A stretch of 64,000 bases of DNA from JAAYYM01 sp964638005 (GTDB lineage: Bacteria; Bacillota; Clostridia; Lachnospirales; Lachnospiraceae): assembly GCA_964638005.1 (NCBI GenBank), contig CAZWXS010000007.1, forward strand, positions 1 to 64,000, given 5' to 3'. The translations under genes and the position numbers were made by a program. The notes under the pieces are model-generated. The model saw only the letters and a program-made list of their open reading frames with translations. It had not been told where the DNA came from and searched no databases. Within the stretch, counting starts at the first letter, position 1; each line of letters opens with the position of its first letter. Below are positions 5,902-14,991 of the stretch, piece after piece.

Positions 5902-8715
5902 TCAGAACAGTAATGCAATCGGTGCATATACGATCGGAATAACATAAATCAATAATACTGCCGCTGCCCACGCGATCATAAACAATATCCAAACCGCATT
6001 TTGAGTCGTCTGCTCTGTCGCAGAGACAGATACAGATACCCGCTTTCTTCTATACCATATCACATTTGCCGCAAGCAGTGTCAGCATACTGATTACACAT
6101 CCCGCACGCATACCGACCGGAAAGAATGTCATTTCAATCTGATTGCTTCCCTCATACAATGGTATCTCTGTAAAGATTCCATAGCCCTGTAATGCCGGAA
6201 TCTTGATACCATTGATTTTAACGGTAAATCCACGATCATACTTCATCGGAAGAAGCAAGGCACTTCCCTTTGGAGCGTCTTTTACTTCAAGCGACAATCC
6301 CGTATGTGTAATAACAGGCACTGTATGTTCCTCTTTCTCACGATATTCGCTGCACAATCCCTCTAACAAATCCAAGTCCAATGCCCCTACAGCAAAGCAC
6401 TCGTCCCGTTCCGTTCTTTTACCCTCTTCTATCTCCAGAAATGTCAAATCTAAGCAAACTGTCTCATCTTCAAATACACCAAGACAGATAAAATTGTTAT
6501 TAAAATATGCCGGATAGGTCACCTGTTCCGGACTGCCGATTGTAGGTACCGTGACTTCTTTTCCGTTCACCGACATCACAATATTGCCTTCATCGCTGTC
6601 GACACTTGCACCCGAAAAGTAGAGCACCTTTCTTCCGACAACCTCAATCATCTGATGGGCATCCTCTTCGCCCTCTCCTGAACAGACAGTTTCAATCAGT
6701 GGAAATGTTGTCTGTGGCTGCAGCTTTGCAAACACTTCATTTTGCAGTGCAAATCGCGCTGCGGCATCTGCCGTTTTATATTCATCGGAAGACTTAATCG
6801 TCGTTTTATCATTGCTATATTGTGATATAGTTATTCCGAATGGAAGCGTATATTTGCAATCATACAGAATATATTCCTTGCTGTCTGCTCCTTCACCTAC
6901 TGTCGCACGACCAACCTCTTGATATAACTCCTTCGGCTGTTCATTAACACTGACCACCTGATGAACTCCGATCATCGCATCCGAGAATGCCGTACCTCCT
7001 GCATCCAACACACGCATGTACTGGATGGAATAGCCCCAGTCAACAGCACCCTGCTGAAAAGACGGTTCTATCATATGCGTCCAGTTGCTCAAGGAAGCAT
7101 GACGCATGATGAAAGGATAGTTTGCATTTAGCTCTGTATCGGGATTCTTGATCCTCTCCAAAACAGAATCTCCGATTCCCAATTCATCTACCAGTGCATT
7201 AGATTCTGCAATATAACTGCCACTTTGCTCCGCCTGCTCTGAATATCCTGTCGTATATGCCGGCTTTCCCAACATGATAAATGCAAAAATGATCAGTTCT
7301 GCTAAGAGCAGATTGGTAACCGCAGCACAGCGAAAACCGCTCCTGCCGCCTCCGCCGTTCTTGTCCTGTATCCCCTTGCTCCATAACAATATCGAATAGA
7401 GTACGAAACTGACTCCGCAAATCAATGCCGTAAAATGAAACACACTGCGCAGCACCCAATTTGTACGGCTTGTATATGCATAAATAACAAGACCCGCGAT
7501 AATGGCTGTCGATATACTTCCCAACAACAGTTTATAGAGCAATCTCACCGCACTGTCGCACTGTACACAGACTTCTTTGCGTTTAGAATAGCAGCAGGCC
7601 GAAGCCAGTACCATAAGACTCAGAATAAATCCGTTCCTGATCGGATATCCGACATATGAACCGAAATGCCACATCAGATTTATGCTTTCAAACAACAGTT
7701 CCAGACACATCATGGCAATCATGATGACAAAAAACAAATCCTGCTTAAAATAATCGCTTTTCCGATATTTCTTCAAAGAACCTGCATTCCGAATTCCAAC
7801 GAAGATGCCTCTGGTGATGACCGCAAATGGTAAGGACAATCCAAGCAGGCTCCACCATCTCGTAGTATAAGCGCCCTTCACCTGATTCAATATATTCAAA
7901 TAGAAGTTGCCTTCCTTGTTATTATTTTCAAATCTTGTCGATCCAAATGTCTGCAGAAGCTGCGGAAACAGGATAAATGCAGAAAGACCAAATGCCGTCA
8001 GCGTACCGATGAACAATCTCCAGACCGCCGTCTTACGTCCTTTTGTATCCTCTGCCCCGATGGTCAGGTAATGAACACCGACAGACAGTATGATAAAAAT
8101 CAAAATCATGAAGCTCTGGTAATAACTTCCGACCAGACAAACGGTCAGATATACGACATATGACATCATCCTTTCTTCCTTGCAGAGCCGCACCAGCGCG
8201 CCAATCAGAAGCGGAAGAAACACCGCTACATCCAACCACTGATTCGTGATATAATACATCATTGCAAATCCGCTGATGCCATAACATATTGAAAAACAGA
8301 ACTCCCAGACATAATCTGCCTTGATTGTCTTATGTAGAAAATGATACATCGTCAGAGACATACATGCCATCTTAATCATCGTAAAGAGAGACAGTGCCTG
8401 CAGAATACCGTCGCGAGGTACAAAATACAGCAGCAGATTAAAGAAGCTGATGCTGCTGCAGCCGGAAGTATTCATCGTCATATTTGTTCCAAGGGCACTG
8501 TACCAGTCATAAAAGAGAGATTTTGAACCATGAAGCGCATCATAGACATGATAATAAAAGGCCGCAATCTGCTGCCCCATATCATAATAATCTATGGTAT
8601 TGATCCCGAACGGAAATATATCCTTTAACCACAACACAACACTTACAATGACAAGTGTTGCAAGCGGAGGTAACATATACTTCTGCACTGTGGTCTTCTT
8701 AGTCTCCCTGTCCAA
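5902..8715 (-). CDS. YfhO-family membrane protein
   Basis: A 937-residue protein with an N-terminal membrane segment at about 15-35, the early loop FGINTIDYYDMGQQI, a long series of membrane helices to about residue 470, a large extracytoplasmic domain and two closing helices near the C-terminus. This layout fits the YfhO family, whose Bacillus and Listeria members transfer sugars from undecaprenyl phosphate onto teichoic acids outside the cell. The acceptor here is unknown. The start is TTG at 8713-8715, seven bases after AAGGAG (8723-8728) and one base past the stop of the deacetylase gene; the frame stays open upstream. A CsbB/GtrB-like transferase that could feed it is at 20631-21626. Confidence 0.85.
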   Translation of the reverse strand: MDRETKKTTVQKYMLPPLATLVIVSVVLWLKDIFPFGINTIDYYDMGQQIAAFYYHVYDALHGSKSLFYDWYSALGTNMTMNTSGCSSISFFNLLLYFVPRDGILQALSLFTMIKMACMSLTMYHFLHKTIKADYVWEFCFSICYGISGFAMMYYITNQWLDVAVFLPLLIGALVRLCKEERMMSYVVYLTVCLVGSYYQSFMILIFIILSVGVHYLTIGAEDTKGRKTAVWRLFIGTLTAFGLSAFILFPQLLQTFGSTRFENNNKEGNFYLNILNQVKGAYTTRWWSLLGLSLPFAVITRGIFVGIRNAGSLKKYRKSDYFKQDLFFVIMIAMMCLELLFESINLMWHFGSYVGYPIRNGFILSLMVLASACCYSKRKEVCVQCDSAVRLLYKLLLGSISTAIIAGLVIYAYTSRTNWVLRSVFHFTALICGVSFVLYSILLWSKGIQDKNGGGGRSGFRCAAVTNLLLAELIIFAFIMLGKPAYTTGYSEQAEQSGSYIAESNALVDELGIGDSVLERIKNPDTELNANYPFIMRHASLSNWTHMIEPSFQQGAVDWGYSIQYMRVLDAGGTAFSDAMIGVHQVVSVNEQPKELYQEVGRATVGEGADSKEYILYDCKYTLPFGITISQYSNDKTTIKSSDEYKTADAAARFALQNEVFAKLQPQTTFPLIETVCSGEGEEDAHQMIEVVGRKVLYFSGASVDSDEGNIVMSVNGKEVTVPTIGSPEQVTYPAYFNNNFICLGVFEDETVCLDLTFLEIEEGKRTERDECFAVGALDLDLLEGLCSEYREKEEHTVPVITHTGLSLEVKDAPKGSALLLPMKYDRGFTVKINGIKIPALQGYGIFTEIPLYEGSNQIEMTFFPVGMRAGCVISMLTLLAANVIWYRRKRVSVSVSATEQTTQNAVWILFMIAWAAAVLLIYVIPIVYAPIALLF

Positions 8716-8716
8716 A

Positions 8717-9484
8717 TCAGTTCTCCTTCTCCTGCCTGCACAATGATGCGCACCATTCCGCATTCATCGGATCACAGGTATCCACCAGCATACCGTCTGC
8801 ATCATACATCGGATGTGTCATGATTTCAACCTGATACCGTTTCAAAAAAGGCTCTGCCTCCAGACGGCGGTCTCTTATATAAGAACGAAAATCATTTGCC
8901 GATCCGAAATAATCAGATTGCTCAAGTCCCGTCTTATTAAGACGCGTATTATAATAATACTTATATACAACGTTAAACAACGAACCTGTTGTAAACAGAT
9001 TACGGCCAATACGGATGGATCTCATACCATATTTGGACAAAAGCGGCTCCAGTGCCTTGAGTACCGGCAGATCCGTATGCACATGATGATGAGAATCCAC
9101 ATGTTTAAGCACACATCCATATTCCAGATACTTCTGTATCTGTGCATCAAGTTCCTCTGTGATCTGCACAACATCCGCAGCCGACATCATAAGCCGCGTC
9201 TTCAGACTCTTATGAAACCCCGCATGAAAAATCCCTTCAGCATCGCAAAACAGAGGATTCTGGCGGATTTTCTCCGTAAGCGGACATCCGGCTGTCAGAT
9301 TCAGATGCAGTCCAACCTGTTCTATGAAGCCCATCTCCCCTGCCTGCTTTATTGCCATATCTGCATAGGGCATGTTCACCATCAGGGTTGTCCTGTCAAT
9401 ATATTGTAATTGAAAACATTCGCTGATTGCCTGATTCACTTCCTCTGTCCTGCCAAAATCATCCGCATTGATTATGAGTGCCAT
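8717..9484 (-). CDS. ChbG/YdjC-family carbohydrate deacetylase
   Basis: A 255-residue predicted metal-dependent deacetylase of the ChbG/HpnK family, which removes acetyl groups from N-acetylated sugars. Metal ligands are visible: the NADDFG motif (Asp8, Asp9), GLHLN, and the DSHHHVH cluster around the middle. Length matches the family. No signal peptide is seen, so it is probably cytosolic. The ATG at 9482-9484 is preferred because MALIINADDFG is the family's usual start. The frame extends ten codons to a TTG at 9514, and the ribosome site is not clean (AAGGAG at 12 bases, AGGAG at 3). It overlaps the preceding gene by 26 bases. Its substrate may be a lipid-linked or nucleotide amino sugar. 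Confidence 0.9.
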   Translation of the reverse strand: MALIINADDFGRTEEVNQAISECFQLQYIDRTTLMVNMPYADMAIKQAGEMGFIEQVGLHLNLTAGCPLTEKIRQNPLFCDAEGIFHAGFHKSLKTRLMMSAADVVQITEELDAQIQKYLEYGCVLKHVDSHHHVHTDLPVLKALEPLLSKYGMRSIRIGRNLFTTGSLFNVVYKYYYNTRLNKTGLEQSDYFGSANDFRSYIRDRRLEAEPFLKRYQVEIMTHPMYDADGMLVDTCDPMNAEWCASLCRQEKEN

Positions 9485-11030
9485 CTTCTCCTGCCTCTCC
9501 TTCCACTCCACCAATCAACTCCGTCACTTTCATTACGATTGCATATACGAAGAACGGTATCACCTGCAGCATAACACGATTCCCCGAATCTCCGATACCC
9601 TGCCGCAAACCATCACCTCGCGCAAAACTGACCGCAACCGCATATAGGATATAACCCAGAAAGACCAGTTCTTCATAACTGACATCCGGAGAGCTTTTAT
9701 CATTCCTCTTTGCAAAGCATATTACAATATAGCATATAAGCAATAAATAGACTGCATATCCCCAGCCCGCCTGACCAATTACATTCTGCCAGAACGCCCT
9801 GATCACAATCAGATAATTCGAAGGTGCAATCGCAAAAAGTCCTATATTTGCCGCAAGCAAGCCAAGCAATATGAGCCATCCCGTTCTCTTCTGCAGTCTC
9901 ACAAACCTTTTGCCTCTGACAGCACCAAGATAATGTCCCAGTAATATCATGACTCCCACTGCAACCAGAGCCTTTTGCCATGTCAAGAAGCTGTAAAGCG
10001 GCGATACATCTAAAAAAGCAAAGTAACGAATATAGTACAGACACGGCATAATAGCAGCCGGCAACAGAAATCTTGTAATCAGTTCCCTGTTTCGGAAGCG
10101 AAGCGTTGAAATGCATAAAATCAAGAAACACATCAACATGCCGCCCTCCATGCGAAGCATAGAAATCATTGCAGACAGCACCATAAATACGATCATATAA
10201 TCGCGCCCGCACTGCTCTTCCGGCTTTCTTTTTGCACTGATCTTATAGGCAAACGCAAACAGAATAAAGGAATAATCCATGACATATACATTTGCCAGAA
10301 TCCACTTGGAAAGCACCATAAAAGGAGTCGTTGTAGCAAGCAGCACCGTAGCCGTAATTGTCAGAACCACCGCTGTTTTCCCTGCCAACCTGTCCTTCGC
10401 ACGTTCATACAAGAACATTGCAAAGATCAGAATGAAATTCAGATTGAATACCTGCTGTATTCCATAAAACTGATCAAATCCCAGCATTGCAGGTATCGTA
10501 CCGATGATAGCCGCCATAGGACCGACATCAGACAGAAATACATCATAGGCGCTCAGATATGCACCTTCCTGTACCAATACCTCGGGATAGTACATATAAT
10601 AATACATCGTATCATTAGAAACACTGATGCTCAGGATGCCGCTCGTTGCCACACATGCCACCAAAGCTACAATACCCAGCGCAATTAGGACTGTAACCAC
10701 AGGTTTCTCTATATCAACACGTTTCTCTCTGTACCGATGCCGTCTTCCTGTCACCAAAGCACTTCCAAACAGAATCAAGGCAATCAGCGCAAACTCCGAA
10801 TACAGTCCAAACGGAATGCCCAGCGTCAACAGGAGAAAACCTACTATGCACCATATTGCAAGCCCCATCGGATATGCCAGCAGATACAGCCACTTTGCAT
10901 CCATCTTTTCTCGTATCCCATGCAGAAACACAGCTCCGATCAAAAACAGCAGCAGAATTGCCCCTACCTGTCTTATATAATAACCGGAAGACAGATCTGA
11001 TAACAATTGTTCCATCTGTTCCATCGTCAT
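9459..11030 (-). CDS. multi-pass membrane protein, unknown
   Basis: A 523-residue, very hydrophobic protein with about 12-14 predicted membrane segments. After an N-terminal helix near residues 15-35, loops contain VSNDTMYYYMYYPEVLV and LSDVGPMAAI; the acidic ND in an outer loop is reminiscent of GT-C or polymerase-like enzymes. It is not assignable to a named family by eye. Start ATG 11028-11030 overlaps the stop of the upstream gene in an ATGA, so translation is coupled. It is followed by the deacetylase. Possible roles are lipid-linked sugar transfer, polymer ligation or transport. Confidence 0.7.
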   Translation of the reverse strand: MTMEQMEQLLSDLSSGYYIRQVGAILLLFLIGAVFLHGIREKMDAKWLYLLAYPMGLAIWCIVGFLLLTLGIPFGLYSEFALIALILFGSALVTGRRHRYREKRVDIEKPVVTVLIALGIVALVACVATSGILSISVSNDTMYYYMYYPEVLVQEGAYLSAYDVFLSDVGPMAAIIGTIPAMLGFDQFYGIQQVFNLNFILIFAMFLYERAKDRLAGKTAVVLTITATVLLATTTPFMVLSKWILANVYVMDYSFILFAFAYKISAKRKPEEQCGRDYMIVFMVLSAMISMLRMEGGMLMCFLILCISTLRFRNRELITRFLLPAAIMPCLYYIRYFAFLDVSPLYSFLTWQKALVAVGVMILLGHYLGAVRGKRFVRLQKRTGWLILLGLLAANIGLFAIAPSNYLIVIRAFWQNVIGQAGWGYAVYLLLICYIVICFAKRNDKSSPDVSYEELVFLGYILYAVAVSFARGDGLRQGIGDSGNRVMLQVIPFFVYAIVMKVTELIGGVEGEAGEDGTHNQCG

Positions 11031-12571
11031 AGCCTGTCCACCTCCTCTTCATAGTACTCCCTGCTCATAATGTACAGGTTATTCTCTGTATCCCAAAGAG
11101 CAACAAGTGTCGTACACTCAGAGGAAAGCCCGTTCTCCATATATACATACATTGTCTGAGCTGTTTCTCTATATACAAAGTCATACCAAAAATAAGAGGC
11201 TTGTTCAATCTCATCCTTATTTAACAAAAATACATATCTTTCCATATCGTTGCTGTATCCGATTTTAGTCATATCTTGTGACTCTCTGAATACAGAAAAA
11301 TCAAAATCCTCCTTTGATGCAAGTGTATCATCAACACCGACACTCCCTGCAAATGTCTCGAGGAATCTGACATAATCCCGACCATAATAATATTTTGGAT
11401 CATGCGCCACCGCATACTTGACCTGCGGGTCACCTTCTTCATAATATTCATATACGGGATGACAATAATCGTCCCCTGTATCGTGTACCAATACTTCCCT
11501 GTCCTTTACAAGCAGTTGCAGCAGCGAATCAACGTATTCACCCTGTTCCATAAAATCTGCCATATATCTCGACTGGGTGCCCGCTCGATACAGCGGAAAA
11601 ATATTAGGCAAACTACGAATATTGTATAGCATATTGAGTCCCATGATTGCTAACGCAAAAGCACCAAACAAATACTTGATTCTGTTTGAAGCTTTCTTCT
11701 TACAAATATACACCGCAGCACACATACCACACACCAGAAGCAACATAACTCCCGCAAAAATCGGTGATGTGTAATACAGCATTGCAAGCAGCAATAAGAA
11801 AAGCAGCACTACCGGCAGTATGTTAGCCGTTGTCATCATCAGATGTTTGTCCCGTTCCACCCGATCTAAAATCTTCTGCGGCGGATAGATAAATTCAATG
11901 TCTTGATCACCCATTTTCACATTCACCGCATGCGTATCAGGCATCCATATCTCCTGGCGACGGTAAGCATAACGTAAAAGTGCCAATAATAACTGCCTGA
12001 ATCCTTTGAAATCTACATTCGGTAATACTCTGACCGCATAGCGGTTTTTCTTTTTCTTATAATAAGGACGCAGTGCAATCTTCTTGGTAACACCAAATCC
12101 GCTGACATCCCATGGCAGAGAAATAACCTGACGTCCTGCAAGAATACATGCTCCCAAAACCTTCTCATTCTCCGGTGAAAAAGTCTCTCCCACATCATAA
12201 AACTCTTGCTCTTTCACAAAACGCTGTAAAGCAGGAGCAACATCTCCCATACTTGGGTCACAGCAGTATACCGATTCATCAATGTAGAAGCTACGCTCTC
12301 CAAACACAAAGTCCTTCATCACATAATCATAGCCTGCCGCTTCCTTCACTTGCTTTCCTATGGTTTTCATCAATACCGCATGATTGGTAATCACAAACTT
12401 ACCGTTCTGAACCGCTGTTAAAATATCAATCTCCGTATCACAAAAAAGCACCGGTGCGTCTGAAAAGAGCATCTCCTGTGCTGTGCCGAATTCCCGATAT
12501 TGTATATCATAGTGTTTTAGAAAATCCCTGATAAAATGATTTTCCCTAAGTATGCCGATTTCTGTTCCCAT
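11027..12571 (-). CDS. membrane-anchored protein with large soluble N- and C-domains, unknown
   Basis: A 514-residue protein not assigned to a family. Residues 1-240 are soluble, with a pattern of short beta-strands (VLFCDTEIDIL, KFVITNHAVLM, RQVISLPWDVSGFG) that resembles an amidotransferase- or Rossmann-like alpha/beta domain without visible catalytic motifs. A basic KKKKNR patch lies near 172-177. Three membrane helices follow at about 247-267, 270-290 and 299-317. The last ~195 residues are hydrophilic and rich in Asp, Glu and Tyr, and are probably extracytoplasmic. It is the first gene of the operon, under the strongest-looking promoter in the window. Co-transcription with a deacetylase and YfhO suggests a role in surface-sugar modification. 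Confidence 0.7.
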   Translation of the reverse strand: MGTEIGILRENHFIRDFLKHYDIQYREFGTAQEMLFSDAPVLFCDTEIDILTAVQNGKFVITNHAVLMKTIGKQVKEAAGYDYVMKDFVFGERSFYIDESVYCCDPSMGDVAPALQRFVKEQEFYDVGETFSPENEKVLGACILAGRQVISLPWDVSGFGVTKKIALRPYYKKKKNRYAVRVLPNVDFKGFRQLLLALLRYAYRRQEIWMPDTHAVNVKMGDQDIEFIYPPQKILDRVERDKHLMMTTANILPVVLLFLLLLAMLYYTSPIFAGVMLLLVCGMCAAVYICKKKASNRIKYLFGAFALAIMGLNMLYNIRSLPNIFPLYRAGTQSRYMADFMEQGEYVDSLLQLLVKDREVLVHDTGDDYCHPVYEYYEEGDPQVKYAVAHDPKYYYGRDYVRFLETFAGSVGVDDTLASKEDFDFSVFRESQDMTKIGYSNDMERYVFLLNKDEIEQASYFWYDFVYRETAQTMYVYMENGLSSECTTLVALWDTENNLYIMSREYYEEEVDRL

Positions 12572-12617
12572 TTACCGTCCCCAAATCATAATTGATCAAC
12601 CCATTTTACTGACCTCA

Positions 12618-12646
12618 ATTATATAGTAATCCATAGTTTGTGTCAA
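12618..12646 (-). promoter_or_regulatory. perfect-consensus SigA promoter of the five-gene membrane operon
   Basis: Minus-strand TTGACA (12641-12646), exactly 17 bp, then TATAAT (12618-12623), about 45 bases before the start at 12571. It matches the vegetative consensus at all 12 positions. Confidence 0.85.
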
Positions 12647-12667
12647 TTTTAACACTACAAATAATAC

Positions 12668-12696
12668 TTGCGTTTTCAAAGGCTGTATTATACTAT
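12668..12696 (+). promoter_or_regulatory. possible promoter of the divergent membrane gene
   Basis: TTGCGT (12668-12673), 17 bp, TACTAT (12691-12696). TATACT at 12689-12694 is an alternative -10. Moderate matches only. Confidence 0.35.
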
Positions 12697-12775
12697 TATT
12701 TATGAAATACAGTGGTTTCATCGACATACAGTACTTTGGTGTAACAAACATATCAAAGAGAGGATCCAATCCGAT

Positions 12776-14569
12776 ATGAAACAATCTATAAAGCGATTTT
12801 TCCCTTATGCAATCATACTGACAGCAGGTTTCTTATTGCTTTTAAAATGCTTTTACAGCTTTTGCTGGTCAGATGAGACTTTTTACTTTGCAACCGCATA
12901 CCGTTTCTATCAGGGTGACAGCATTTTTCAGCATGATTGGTTTCCTACACAGCTCTCTTCCATTATGCTGCTGCCTCTTTTTTCGCTCTTTATGAATGTC
13001 GCAGGCAGCACAGAAGGCATCCTTCTCTTTTTCCGGATTTGCTTTGTCATATTTGCATTGGTCTGCAGCATCGCTGTATACCGTATCATCAAATATTCCT
13101 ATCCTCAATGGATTGCTCTTGTATGTGCTTTGCTTTATCTGTTCTATACACACCTAAACATTGCGACCATGTCCTACTATACAATGTCTGTCGGCTTCTT
13201 TCTGGTCGCCGCACTGTGCATCTATCATTATTACCAGACAGAACTGAAGCGTCACCTGTTCTTTGGCGGAATCCTATTTGCACTGTCGGTATTGGCACTT
13301 CCGACGATGGCAGTAGCATATGTGCTTGTAATATGCGGCATTGCGATTTTGTTATTGATCTGCCGCATTCTTCCTGTTCCGGTATGGATTCGCCACGCTG
13401 TCGAACAAGGACGTCTCGTCACAGTGTGTGTATATACATTCCTTGGTATCTGCATCCCAGCTGTGATATTTGGCATCTTTTTATTAACAAATGTGGAGAT
13501 ACAGGACTTTATACAGGCAATCCCCTATGTCCTGACCGATGAGGAACATGGAACAAGCCTGATCTATCCGTTAAAGAAATTTTTCATCGGCATCAATGAA
13601 GTCTATGGGTATGCTGCCTATATCGGCTATCTGCTGATTGTGGTAACTGCAATACTTGCTCTGGCAGAAGTGCACGGCAAGATCATTGCAAGGAAGTGGA
13701 AGCTCGTATTGTGCGCGATTGATATCCTGCTCTTTATAGCCTACTTCATCTGCAGCATTGGACACACCGGCTATATTCAGACAGCTCTGTGCATGTTCGC
13801 TCTGCCGCTCTTCCTCTTGACTTCGGATAAAGGTATCCGAACCTTCTTCCTGCTCTTTGTCTCAGGAATGATTTTCTCTGTCGTCTACAGCTATTCCTCC
13901 AACGGCTATCTGTATATCCTCGCAATGGGGCATTCCATTGCTTCCATCGGAGGCATTCTGATGATTTATGATTTTAAGCAGGAAATCTGTAATGCAGATA
14001 CAGACAACAGTTTGATTGAATCTTTATCCGTCCTCTGTACCTGTATCATCTTTATCGCACTGTTTCAGACGATTACGCTGCGTTTTGTTAACGTATATCG
14101 TGATGCACCATTAACGGAATTAACCGAGAAACTGGACAAAGGCCCTGCTTCCGGTCTATATACGACTCCGGAGCATGCTGCTATGTATGAAACAGTCTAT
14201 GATGTATTGGAAACCTATTGTCAAACAGACAATCTGGATCCGGATAAAGAAAATAACGGCAGACTCTTCATTACGAAGCTGCTGCCGTTTGGATATATGT
14301 GTTCTGATTTAAAATGCGGCTCTCCCACCACGTGGCGTACTAAATTCAGCAGTGTACGACTTGAGGATTATTACACGATCAATCCGGATCGATACCCCGA
14401 TATCATTCTCGTACTCAATGAGGAATATGGTTCTTACGATACTTGCGGTGATGTTGTCGCCGACCCTGCACCTAATGAAAACGAAATCGGTGGCTTTCTC
14501 CTTGATTACGTGACACGCGAGGGATACAAAATCACCGAAGTAGATTGCGGAACAATCTATCAACGCTAG
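12776..14569 (+). CDS. GT-C-like polytopic membrane protein (mannosyltransferase-like)
   Basis: A 597-residue protein. After a short basic N-terminus and first helix comes CWSDETFYFATAYRFYQGDS and then HDWFPTQLSS. This is the acidic DE loop and GD...DW pattern of dolichyl/undecaprenyl-phosphate-sugar-dependent GT-C glycosyltransferases. About eleven more membrane segments follow, then a hydrophilic C-terminal domain from ~450. The open frame runs 36 codons further upstream, but ATG at 12776-12778 begins the typical MKQSIKRFFPYA start and follows AGAGAGGA by about eleven bases. It is divergent from the five-gene operon and shares a 200-bp promoter gap. Its likely role is adding a sugar to a surface polymer or lipid. 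Confidence 0.75.
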   Translation: MKQSIKRFFPYAIILTAGFLLLLKCFYSFCWSDETFYFATAYRFYQGDSIFQHDWFPTQLSSIMLLPLFSLFMNVAGSTEGILLFFRICFVIFALVCSIAVYRIIKYSYPQWIALVCALLYLFYTHLNIATMSYYTMSVGFFLVAALCIYHYYQTELKRHLFFGGILFALSVLALPTMAVAYVLVICGIAILLLICRILPVPVWIRHAVEQGRLVTVCVYTFLGICIPAVIFGIFLLTNVEIQDFIQAIPYVLTDEEHGTSLIYPLKKFFIGINEVYGYAAYIGYLLIVVTAILALAEVHGKIIARKWKLVLCAIDILLFIAYFICSIGHTGYIQTALCMFALPLFLLTSDKGIRTFFLLFVSGMIFSVVYSYSSNGYLYILAMGHSIASIGGILMIYDFKQEICNADTDNSLIESLSVLCTCIIFIALFQTITLRFVNVYRDAPLTELTEKLDKGPASGLYTTPEHAAMYETVYDVLETYCQTDNLDPDKENNGRLFITKLLPFGYMCSDLKCGSPTTWRTKFSSVRLEDYYTINPDRYPDIILVLNEEYGSYDTCGDVVADPAPNENEIGGFLLDYVTREGYKITEVDCGTIYQR

Positions 14570-14583
14570 AAAAAAACTATTTA

Positions 14584-14991
14584 TCATATATTTTTTCTGA
14601 TGCTGAGTATGTTCTTACCATCCTTATATTCATAAGACAGCGCATCCATGCTCTTCTTGACCATATAGATTCCCAAACCGCCTATCTGTCGCTCCTCTAA
14701 AGGCAATGATGTATCGGGATCAGTCTTTGCCAGCGGGTCATAAGGTACACCGCCGTCAATAAATGTAATCACCACTGCAAGCGGATGCTCCAAAACTTCA
14801 ACCCTTACCGTCACAATACCGACTTCCGGATTGTATGCATAGTGGGCAATATTTCCGAACAATTCGTCAATCGCAATGTCAATCTGCATCTGCGCCTTCA
14901 TAGGGCAGTCAAGCGCTTCCAGATTTTCATTTACAAAATTCGTGACACGTTCTATATTTTCTACAGTTGCTTCTATGTTCAGTTCTTTCAT
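14584..14991 (-). CDS. RsbW-type anti-sigma/serine kinase ATPase
   Basis: A 135-residue GHKL ATPase of the RsbW/SpoIIAB family. The N-box IAIDELFGNIAHYAY has Asn47, the G1 box FIDGG has Asp79 and the G2 box GGLGIYMV spans 104-111, so ATP binding looks intact. Such proteins phosphorylate a STAS anti-anti-sigma factor and bind a sigma factor. Neither a STAS protein nor a sigma factor is encoded nearby. Start ATG 14989-14991 overlaps the stop of the upstream phosphatase gene in an ATGA, so the pair is translationally coupled. Together they look like the kinase and phosphatase arms of a partner switch with missing or distant targets. Confidence 0.9.
   Translation of the reverse strand: MKELNIEATVENIERVTNFVNENLEALDCPMKAQMQIDIAIDELFGNIAHYAYNPEVGIVTVRVEVLEHPLAVVITFIDGGVPYDPLAKTDPDTSLPLEERQIGGLGIYMVKKSMDALSYEYKDGKNILSIRKNI

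Noticed and set aside
8813..9409. 198-codon plus-strand open frame opposite the deacetylase gene
   Set aside because: It is antisense to a clear enzyme gene with conserved metal motifs, has no ribosome site and its translation has no recognisable pattern.
14568..14598. A/T-only hairpin between the convergent genes ending at 14569 and 14584, considered as a bidirectional terminator
   Set aside because: Only 8 A-T-dominated pairs with internal mismatches; too weak to call, although runs of T are present on both strands.
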